Of a stretch of DNA of 64,000 bases, positions 55,666-64,000 are shown piece after piece. The stretch's first letter is position 1. Every line of letters begins with the position of its first letter. The DNA is taken from contig JAIQDT010001743.1 in assembly GCA_021521415.1 (NCBI GenBank), positions 186,001 to 250,000 on the forward strand, written 5' to 3'. The notes beneath the pieces were generated by a model. That model was not told the DNA's origin. It saw only the letters and a program-made list of their open reading frames with translations, and searched no databases. Both the position numbers and the translations under genes were made by a program. The stretch comes from Bidens hawaiensis (taxonomy: Eukaryota; Streptophyta; Magnoliopsida; Asterales; Asteraceae).

Positions 55666-57880
55666 GGCCCCGTGCCTATAGAGGCACGACCCTATGTTTA
55701 TGTAATTTTGGCAGTTTTGACCATTCTTACCAATTTTGACTTTTGGTTGACCTGCAGTTGACCACGGGGCGTGTTTTGCAGAAACAAAGCCCGTGTTTTC
55801 AATCCGAATTTTGAAAATGTTAAGACTCGAACTTGCAATTCAACCCGGTTCTTAAGAAATATCATCCGGGTTTGATTTTTATGGTGTGGGTTGTTCAAAA
55901 CCCGAACCCGAATGATTTTTGTTCACAAACTCCTTCAATCCTAAGTTCTAATCGGGTCAAACAAATCAAAACCCTATACTATAACAATTAAACATCCTGT
56001 TTTCCGGTTTTTAACCCGATATAACAACAAATGGGTATTTTCAGATTTGGTGCCCGATTATGACCTAGAATGATGAATTAAACTTATAGAATCATTAGAT
56101 TAACATACCTTTTGTTGAGAATCAAATAATTGAAGCAAAGATTGTGATGTAGGGTGTTTGGTCGCGGGTTTTCGGAAGGGGGCGGAATATATTTTTTGGG
56201 TTAAGTTATGAGGAATTTGGTGTTTTAATGAAAAATCCATAACTGTAGAGTGTGGCACGAACCCGTTCCTGGAGAAGTACAGCCTCGTGCTGCAAGTAAC
56301 AATCAGGTCCTTTTGTTTATTTGTTATTTTAACGAGCTGGGTTGTATTTAACTGGTTTTTCTAAAGAATTAAGGTTAAAAACATAAAATCCTAAGAAATT
56401 TCATTAACTTCCTAAACAACATGAACCGAGAAACGTAAAACTAGCTTAAACGAGAACACATCCTAGGAAAACTAGACAAGGCTTTTCCTACTCAAAACTA
56501 CTAACAACCACCATTTCCGAATATGTCTTGAATGCGTGGTTGGGCTCTCTTAGCTTCCAAGAGCTCGAAAATCTTTTTGTCGAGCTTTCTAATTTTTTGG
56601 TTAAGGAAGTTGAGCTTGTAATCCACATCTTTGTTGTGACTTTCAACAATGTGGAAATTTTCGAACCTTAGTAGTTCGACCTTGTTCGTCAAATTGATCA
56701 AGCGAGCTTCCGCTTAAATGTTGCTCTCGACTTGGTCTCTCACTATGCTTTGAAGCCTCATGATTTCTTCTTCAAGGTGTGAAGAAGATTCACCATTTTT
56801 TTAACTTCCTCACTGGTTTTCATTCCATTATTTTGTTATCCATTTGAGGAATTTTAGTTTGGTATGAATGGAATACTGAAGATGGTTTGAAATATATAGA
56901 GAGACTGGAACGTCGAGCATGACCCGTGTAACCTTTTACACGACCCTGTGTTTTCGAGGGAATAAATATTTCTGATTCAAAAATTTGTACAGAGTCACCA
57001 CGTATCATGCTGGAGATTCTAGGGTGACCACGACCCCGTGTAAAGAGAGGCACAACCCGTGATTTTGGTAACTGAGAATTTTATCTTTGATTTTTATCAA
57101 AACACGAGATTAGGAATTTTCGGAACGATGTTTAAATGTTAATTGAACATTTTTAACGTCCTAAAATTACTTTTCATTAATAATAAGGTCCTAAACATAG
57201 AATCGGGGTAAGCCCGACTGTCCTAAAACATGGAATTAAGTCGGGTTAAGCCTGAAAGTCCTAACCTTTGTGCCTAATGCACTTGATTACACATAAAAGA
57301 TAAAGATGACTCTAAATTCCACTGAATGATCTCCTCCATCGAACGGACTGGGTGGAGGAAAGTAGGTGAAACGGAAGACTTGAAACTAAAGTTTTTCATT
57401 GATGTCCCATAGTTCCATTTTCATGCTTTCAACCGACTCGGTGAGTTGAATGAGGCGCATTCTGCAAGGAGATTCATTTCGTTGAGTTCTTTCACGAGCT
57501 CTTTAAGTTTGATGAGTAGCTCGGTTTTGGAAATGTTTCGGGTTTCGTTTCTCGGTTGGCGAGGAACGGGAATTTCATTTGCTCATCTCAGTTGGCATTT
57601 TTATTTCTTTGAGGGAGGAGTTTATGTTTGGTTTGGTGCAAGAAATGTATTGGCAATTGGTGCAATTTATAGCCAAAAAATTTCCAGGCACGGCCCTATG
57701 CTTCTGGGAACACGGCCCCGTGTTTTCAATCTGACAATTCTGTTACGAATCAGACTGACTGGGATTTTTGCAGCGAAGATTCCGACCCGCACTTTGTGGC
57801 ACGGGACCGTTCTTACTGAGGCATGCCCCCCGTGTTTTGAGACACTTGTTTTTTCAAGTAAAACAAAGGAACATATATGC
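55655..57880. repeat. Gypsy 3' region with iterated CACGGCCCCGTG-like palindromes
   Basis: About a dozen G-box-like palindromes occur here: CACGGCCCCGTG, CACGACCCCGTG and decayed forms such as CACGACCCTGTG and GACCCGTGT (near 55664, 55760, 56240, 56920, 57040, 57690, 57790). They are usually paired at 20-35-base spacing. A coiled-coil-like ORF (56501-56701, -) lies among them. Apparent + strand ORFs here are antisense by-products. Confidence 0.55.
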
Positions 57881-57955
57881 AAGGCCTGGTTTAATAAGGG
57901 TCTTGGCCAGACCCTAATGCCAATATGTTCATTGGTTTTGGTGGAGGATTACTAC

Positions 57956-59070
57956 CTCCGAGACGGCCTCGAATGGTCCATCGATGCATGGTTTTAATCA
58001 ATGTCCATTAACTTTGAATTTGAGGCCATCAGAATTTGAAATCTCTACTATCCCATAGTAAAAAACTGATGCAACTACGTAAGGTCCTGTCCAACGAGAT
58101 TTCAGCTTTCTTGGGAAAAGACGTAAACATGTGTTATATAACAGTACACGATCGCCAACTTGAAAATTTTTGTTTCCTGTTAAATGGGCGCTGTGTAAAC
58201 GTTTAGTCTTCTCTTTGTAAGACCAGGAATTCCGTATGCCAGTGCTCTTAGTTCTTCGAGCTCGTGAATTTGATCTTCCCAATTTTTGCCGACGGATATT
58301 AGGTTAAAGTTCGCTGTTCTAAGAGCCCAATAAGCTTTGTGTTTCAGTTCCACGGGTAGGTGGCATGATTTCCCATAAACAAGTTTGAAGGGTGTTGTTC
58401 CTATGGGGGTTTTATAGGCTGTCCTAAGGGCCTACAAAGCGTTATCTAGCTTTTCTGCCCAATTTTTGCGGTTCATACCTATAGTTCTTTCGAGGATCCT
58501 CTTTATCCCTCGATTCGAGACTTCTACTTTCCCACTGGTCTGAGGGTGGTATGGTGTTGCCAAACGGTGGTGAACTCCATATCGTGCTAAAACTTTTTCC
58601 ATTAAGGCATTGAAGAAGTGAGTACCTCTATCGCCGATTAAGGCTTTTGGAGTACCGAATCGTGATAATAACTTCTTCAGAAATCGTACTACAACCCGAC
58701 AATCGTTAGTTGGAAGAGCTTGTGCTTCTACCCATTTAGACACGTAGTCGACTGCTACAAGGATGTACTTTTTTCCGAATGAGTTAGCAAATGGGCCCGT
58801 GAAATCTATTCCCCATGCATCAAAGACCTCACAAATTTGAATGCTTTTTTGAGCCATCTCATTTTTGGCTGAGATGTTCCCGGATCATTGACAAGAATCG
58901 CATGCTTGGATCAAAGCATGTGCGTCTTTATATATGGTGGGCTTAAAATCCTGCATCAAACACTTTCATATCCGTGGTGGCGGTACTGTGATGCCCACAA
59001 GTTGGTCCTTCATGGTAGTGTTTGAGAATATCTAAGGCTTCCTTTCATGATACACACCTACGAACAACCT
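57956..59070 (-). pseudogene. Gypsy integrase domain (decayed)
   Basis: The zinc-binding part (HEGPTCGHHS and ALIQACDSCQ near 58890-59020) precedes the catalytic core at 58432-58857. In the core, Asp of WGIDFTGPF, Asp of GDRGTHF and Glu of GKVEVSNRG mark the DDE triad. The C-terminal region follows at 58282-57998 with LKSRWTGPYVV, where VNGH is followed by TGA in place of a likely Arg codon. There are frame changes between core and C-terminus. It would insert element DNA; it is not intact. Confidence 0.82.
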
Positions 59071-59385
59071 GATCGGATCCTATCCTAAACAAGTATGGAT
59101 CTTACCAGAAGTAGAACTTAAGGTCAGGGAAGAATTTCTTCCGTTGTTGATGAGTTAGCCTTTTTCTTAGGATTCTACAAGCTAAATAGTTCGCGAAATC
59201 GGCAAATCAAGGACATTCATCCTCCTCTTTCATGAATGCTTGGATATGCATGAGAACTTCGTGTGAAAATTATCATCGATAATTTCCTTGTGATGTTCTT
59301 CTAAAGCTGGGCATTCTAAGCGTGAAAGATGGTTTGTGGCAACATTTTCTGCTCCCTTCTTGTCCTTGACTTCTATGTCGAACTC

Positions 59386-60480
59386 TTAGAGTAGTAGAAT
59401 CCATCGGATAAGTATGGGTTTTGCATCTTGCTTGTTGAAGAGGTATCGTATGGCGGCATGGTCGGTGTAAACTATGGTTTTGGAAAGAACTAGGTAGGAT
59501 CTAAATTTTTCAAAGGCAAAAACTACTGCTAATAACCCTTTTTCGGTTTTGGTGTAATTTTCTTGTGCACCATTAAGAGTATTACTAACATAGTAAATTG
59601 GGTGAAAATGTTTTTCTTTGCATTGTCCGAGTACGGCTCCAGCTGCAAAGTCACTTTCATCGCACATGATTTCAAATGGAAGGGTCAATCGGGTGTAGTC
59701 ATGATTGGTACGTTGACAAGTTTGTCTTTCAATATGTTGAATGATTCAACACATTCTTCAGAGAAGACGAATGGTGCGTCTTTTTCTAGAAGTTTGGTCA
59801 TAGGTCTAGCAATTTTGGAAAAATCTTTTATGAAGCGGCGATGGAATCCTACGTGACCTAGAAAACTTCTAATGGCTTTAACTGAAGTTGGTGGGGAAGT
59901 TTGGATATGGTTTCGATTTTTTCGCTATCAACTTCAAGTCCTGCTTGGGATATCTTGTGACCGAGAACAATGCCCTTTTTGACCATAAAGTGGCATTTTT
60001 CCCAGTTGAGTACTAAGTTCACTTCTTCTCACCTAGCTAACATTCTTTCTAGGTTTTTCAGAAAATGATCGAAGGAGTTCTTCAAAGACTGAGAAGTCAT
60101 CCATGAAAACTTCCATAGAGTGTTCGATCATTTCATGAAAGATGGCCACCATGTAACGTTGGAAGGTGGCCGGAGCATTGCATAGTCCAATGGCATTCTT
60201 CGGTAGGCGAAGGTTCCATACGGACATGTAAAAGTGGTTTTCTCTTGATCTTTAGGAGAAATGGGAATCTGAAAGTATCCGGAGAATCCATCAAGAGAAC
60301 AATAGAATATTTTTCCCGATAAACGTTCAAGCATTTGATCGATAAAAGGAAGTAGAAAATGATCTTTTTTTGTTGCGTCATTAGGTTTCCGGTAGTCAAT
60401 GCAAACTCGCCAGCATGTGATGGTCCTCATTGAAATTAGTTCGTCCTTATCGTTCATTACAACAGTCATTCCTCCCTTCT
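59386..60480 (-). pseudogene. Gypsy reverse transcriptase and RNase H (decayed)
   Basis: The reverse transcriptase runs from about 60480 (CIDYRKPNDATKKDHF, GFSGYFQIPI) through a frameshift near 60200 to the catalytic VFMDDFSVF near 60100, then the thumb to about 59700. RNase H-type sequence is at 59688-59386 (ALL-type block [40 protein letters not shown]). Several stops and shifts break it. Confidence 0.82.
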
Positions 60481-61273
60481 TGGGTACTACTTGAACTGGT
60501 CTAATCCAAGGTGAATATGAGATTGGGTAGATTAATTCGGCATCAAGGAGTTTGATTACTTACTTCTTCACCACATCTTGCATGTTGGGATTGAGACATC
60601 TTTGATGTTGGACCAAGGTTTGTATTCTTCCTCCATGAGGATTTTGTGAGTACAAAAGGAAGGACTGATGCCCTTGATATCCATGATATTCCATGCAATA
60701 GCTTTCTTATGGTTTTTAAGAACCTTAAGAAGTTCGTCTTTCTTTTCTTTAGAAAGTTGAGATGAAATAATTACTGAGAGTTTAGAGTCTTTTTCTAGAA
60801 AGGCGTATTCGAGATGGTTTGGGAGTTCTTTTAGCTCTAAGACTGGAGTTTCTTCAATTGATGGTTTTGATTTTCATTACATTCGGTGATCTCGCATACT
60901 ACTTTTGATGTTTCTTGATTATTTTTGATAGCATCGAGATTTTCATATTCTAAAATGGGTTTGGTGACAGTTTTGGTTAAGACTTGTGTTTCTTGTTTGT
61001 TACTGATGGAGGACATCCGCACATAGCAACTCACGATAGAATCGATGATGTCAACACAGTATAATGTGTCATCGTGATGTTGCGAATGTTGCATAGATTT
61101 ACCTATATTTACATTCTAGGATTACACAATCTTAAAAGTGATTGATTCGTCATTGACACTGAGAGTGAGTTTGCCGGTGCAAACATCAATAATAGCCTTT
61201 GCAATGGCTAAAAAGGGTCTTCCTAACATCAGAGGAATACTTTTGTCTTCATCCATGTCTAGAATTACAAAAT

Positions 61274-61560
61274 CTACTGGCAAACAAATTTGTCAATTTT
61301 GACAAGCATGTTTTCAATAATGCCCTGAGGATATTTAACGGATCGGTCAGCTAACTGAATGCTCATGCGGGTGGGCTTTGGTTCTCCTATCTCTAGTTTT
61401 GCAAAAACTGCATAAGGCATTAAATTAATACTAGCTCCTAAGTCAGCCAGTGCATTGCTAATAGACAAATTTCCTATGAGACAAGGGATAGTAAAGCTCC
61501 CTGGATCAGTCATGGTGGTAGCTTGTTTTGGAGGATAGCCGAGCATTCTTCACTTAAGGT
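61274..61560 (-). pseudogene. Gypsy aspartic protease domain
   Basis: The active-site block reads ALADLGASINLMPYAVF, with Asp-Leu-Gly in place of the usual Asp-Ser/Thr-Gly. This is seen in plant gypsy elements of the Athila/Tat type. A frameshift near 61520 separates it from the gag frame. Between 60480 and 61270 there is only a poorly conserved linker with an open 85-codon stretch at 60837-61094. Confidence 0.75.
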
Positions 61561-62299
61561 GACATGCGAGAACTCCTCCAGCTTCCTTCTGTTGGTCAGT
61601 ACTGCTTTAAGAAATTTTGCATATTTCGGCATCTGAGCAATGGCTTCGATGAAAGGGATGTTAATGTGGAGTTGTTTAAAGAGTTCTAAAAACTTCCCAT
61701 ACTGAGCTTCCAATCTCTCCTGTTTCAGCCGCCCAAGATATGGAATATGTGGAACATAAGTTCGGACTGGTTCCTCAGGTTGTACGGTGCCTGTTGGGAT
61801 AAGTGTTTCCTGCGTCTTGTCAGGGACTTCCTTCTCCATAACTGGTTCTGAAGTTGGTGAGGCAATAGTGGTTGTGCCACTTCTTAATGTAACAATGTTG
61901 GCTGTTGCATTACGGTTTGTTATTGTGTTGCTTGGAAGAGCGCCAGGTGGTTTTTCAGACAATTGTCGGGCAATTTGTCCGATCTGAGTTTCTAGATTCT
62001 ACAATGATGTTTGTTGACTTTTTAGGTCAGCTTCATGCTTTAACAATACCCCGCTGATATCAACGGCTCTTAAGTAGGCCTTCTTTTCTACTTCATTTGT
62101 CTTGGTCATGATTTGGATCAACATTTCTTCAATTTTTGAGTAGCTCGGATTTTGCTGGCTACTGGAACTTTGTTCTTGAAATTGAGGTTTAGGTTGGAAA
62201 GATTGATTCATCGCCCTCTTTTCGAATCCGAGTAGGGTTTGAGTGTTACCTTCGTCCTTCCAACTGAAATTCAGGTGGTTCTCCATCCTAGATTGTAGT
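61510..62299 (-). pseudogene. Gypsy gag, C-terminal part, cut by a copia insertion
   Basis: Two pieces in one frame, 62286-61999 and 61962-61510, are separated by a TAG near 62000. The region is Gln/Ser-rich then Pro/Glu-rich, and leads into conserved VPHIPYLGRL and LHINIPFIEAIAQMPKYAKF blocks typical of the gag-protease junction in plant gypsy elements. Upstream coding sequence stops at 62299, where the copia LTR starts. Confidence 0.75.
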
Positions 62300-63368
62300 T
62301 GTTGCTGAATGTCGGTCCCGAATAATCACTCAATACTCAATAACAATGTCATAACCCACACATATTGTGTCGACAAGAAGGTTAATGACGGATTGCTAAA
62401 TAAGGAAAGATTCTTGTTTGTTAACGGCGGAATCAGAAACAAACGAGTTTTGTTGCTAATAGGTTAATAATGGTAACAGACACGAACAATAACTCAAAAG
62501 ATTTCCATTTATATAAAGCAATTCATACAAATGATAATCTATTAGGGTTTCTTTTCGGAATGTATATTCAATGATAACCTAGGACAACCGTCACACTCAA
62601 TCAGGAATATTCGATCTTATCTGAAAAGTGTAAAGGCCAATCCGTATTCTGTCTCCCGTTCGGAGTCATGCCCTAAAATATTCTTTTTATAGGCCTGCCA
62701 CCTCCTGATAGCTGTCATTCTTTCTAGAAACCATAATGATTGATACATATTCAAAACTATACTAAGTGTAAAACAAGTCTTCCGGGTAGGCCTTGTTGCA
62801 GTATTCTTTTCCGAGTATACTTTATGCTCTGCCTTCCTTTACTGACTTGGTAACCTTGAAGTATGCTCGGGTACAGTTCTCCGGGTAGACTTTACTTTGA
62901 GTATTTCACCAATGAATAGACTTCAATCTTCTTGACCTTATCAGACTTTGCCTGAAAAGATCCTACTACCGTAATGTTATTTAAGAATCCCTTCAAATCA
63001 TTTGTTTGATAACTTATTAAGCAACCATAGTGTGCTCGGTACACTGTAGCTTGCTCTGAGTTGAACCTTGCCCGAGAAAGTAAGTACTTGATAAACTTTC
63101 AACAAGCTTGCCCGGATTCCACTTTATTAAGCAAACCTTGCCCGGCAAGAACTACTTTGCTAGATGTAGTGAACCCTACTCGGATTATCACTAAAGAAGA
63201 CTTCAAGAAGGTAATCCTGCCCGATAGGCAAAATATCTTGCACGGCTAAGTAAAACCCTGCTCGGATGTCTCAGTTGTGCCCGGTTCCATACTTAGCGAT
63301 TTATGAGGAGGTTGAGTAGATTCCAATCTTCCTTATGATCAATTTTTAGGTCAAATCTTGACTCAACA
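62300..63368 (-). mobile_element. 3' LTR of a copia element (1069 bp), nested in gypsy gag
   Basis: On the - strand the LTR starts TGTTGAGTCAAG directly after the polypurine tract and ends TTCAGCAACA against gypsy gag. A CTATAAAAAG TATA box (62683-62692) is present, and upstream of it (63300-62830) are many CCGGGCAAG/CCGAGTA words. The internal region of the element lies to the right and leaves the window, so its 5' LTR and duplication cannot be checked. Confidence 0.75.
62683..62692 (-). promoter_or_regulatory. TATA box of the copia LTR
   Basis: CTATAAAAAG on the - strand, about 680 bases from the LTR start and 380 from its end, is suitably placed between U3 and R. It lies downstream of the iterated CCGGGCAAG block. 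Confidence 0.5.
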
Positions 63369-63380
63369 ATCTCCCCCTAG
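63369..63380 (-). other. Polypurine tract of the copia element
   Basis: CTAGGGGGAGAT on the - strand abuts the LTR start TGTTGAG. This is the classic primer site for plus-strand synthesis in copia elements and fixes the LTR as the 3' one. Confidence 0.75.
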
Positions 63381-64000
63381 ATTGGAACACCTCAGCTGTC
63401 CAAAACATTTCTAAGGTTACATACACTTAGTTAAAATACATATTCAAATTGAAATCAAACTTTTACATATCAAAAGTTAAAACTATTACATATTCAAAAT
63501 CTGTCCGTAGACATTACAAAATAAAGCCTATTCTAAAGATCTTTATCTTCTTCTTGCATTGTAGTAGGCTTGTCTTCGATTCACAATCACAGTTCCTGCC
63601 CTTTGCCTAAAGATAGAAAGGATTTGGTAATGAATGTGACTTTCATGAATGTCCAAATCCCTTATATCTCTTAGATCTTCATTGTGCAAGTAGGTCAGGT
63701 CTTCATCTCTTCTAATTATGCCCAAGATAATTCCGTCTGAGTTGCGAAGAATATAATGGCCTGTAGTTTCTTTGTATTCAATTGCTGCAATAATGCCATT
63801 CTTCTGCACAGTGTAGTTTGGGCGTGTCATTCTTTTTTTCAGTCTTATGCACGTATTCGTGTTTGACAATGGATTCTTATCTTTGACTTTCAACTGGTAA
63901 TTCAATTCAGCACTGACTATCTTTTTCAACTTGGTAGCCCTTCTTGTTCTATCTTGCTTTGTCAGCTTCCAGCTTTTCTTCTCCTTTAAGAATGGAAATC
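63381..64000 (-). mobile_element. Internal region of the copia element with a 3' ORF
   Basis: A 128-codon ORF at 63929-63543 is basic, ends NRRQAYYNARRR and shows LTYLHNEDLRDIRDLDIH. It continues upstream beyond the window in a Lys-rich region. It lies between pol (not in the window) and the polypurine tract, so it is the end of this element's accessory ORF. No domain is recognised. Confidence 0.5.

Larger units (their letters stand above)
50935..62299 (-). mobile_element. Gypsy (Ty3-type) retrotransposon, decayed, interrupted twice
   Basis: On the - strand the order is gag (cut at 62299), protease, reverse transcriptase, RNase H, integrase, then a long 3' region with an accessory ORF and probable LTR to about 50935. 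The domain order PR-RT-RH-IN defines Ty3/gypsy. The DLGASINLMPY protease, the downstream ORF and the long 3' region suit the Athila/Tat group, which is an inference. Frameshifts and stops are present in every domain. A solo LTR (51734-54058) and a copia element (from 62300) are inserted in it, and it is itself inserted in a copia pol gene. Confidence 0.8.

Noticed and set aside
57446..57997. 183-codon + strand ORF
   Set aside because: It is antisense to the gypsy integrase tail and 3' region and shows no domain.

Overview
This window is nuclear DNA from a flowering plant. It is AT-rich, with GT-AG introns, plant genes (OSCA/CSC1 channel, organellar leucyl-tRNA synthetase, galacturonan-binding WAK-like protein) and dense LTR-retrotransposon, hAT, Helitron, MITE and SINE content. 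The repeat vocabulary (copia and gypsy elements carrying an extra ORF after pol, and hAT elements rich in CGGGTT or AACCGG words) resembles daisy-family (Asteraceae) genomes. That family placement is an inference. No prokaryotic, viral-genome or organelle-genome segment was seen. || Layout. 1-7.4 kb: the 3' part of a decayed LTR retrotransposon on the + strand. A long accessory ORF downstream of pol is broken by stops and frameshifts, cut by a solo LTR (3438-5550, duplicated site ACTCG), and followed by its own probable 3' LTR. 7.4-24 kb: gene-free DNA built from DNA transposons. Several have visible target-site duplications: hAT at 8399-9463, 9541-10302 and 21822-22515; a Mutator-like element at 17495-19085 with a Helitron nested inside; a Tourist-like MITE at 22951-23231. 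A Helitron complex lies at 13749-16773. 24.4-29.8 kb: an 11-exon OSCA/CSC1-type gene on +, damaged by a 223-bp duplication in exon 1 and a C-terminal frameshift. 32.4-39.8 kb: an intact 20-exon organellar leucyl-tRNA synthetase gene on + (960 aa), with TE insertions in several introns. 40-44.4 kb: SINE, Helitron and a second solo LTR of the same family (41795-44413, duplicated site AGAAC). 45.3-47.0 kb: an intact three-exon gene on - for a kinase-less WAK-like wall protein (321 aa). 49.5-64 kb: a nest of retroelements. A copia pol fragment (+) is cut by a gypsy element (-). The gypsy's 3' end is cut by a third solo LTR (51734-54058, duplicated site ATAAG), and its gag is cut by another copia element (-) that runs off the right edge. 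|| The three host genes look unrelated to one another: a membrane osmosensing channel, plastid/mitochondrial translation, and a cell-wall protein. The window is best read as ordinary gene islands in a TE-rich plant chromosome. I found no convincing new multi-gene system. The most notable points are: (1) a retroelement ORF split by a solo LTR but still in frame across the scar; (2) a SINE that duplicated a splice acceptor in the leucyl-tRNA synthetase gene; (3) U3/LTR regions of several unrelated LTR families made of iterated short words such as AACGAATG, GCGAACTT and CTTGCCCGG; (4) the exon-1 duplication in the channel gene; (5) a small open coding-like fragment at a Helitron end; and (6) a four-element insertion nest whose order can be read. 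All splice sites and boundaries were read by eye from the sequence; no alignment or search was run.
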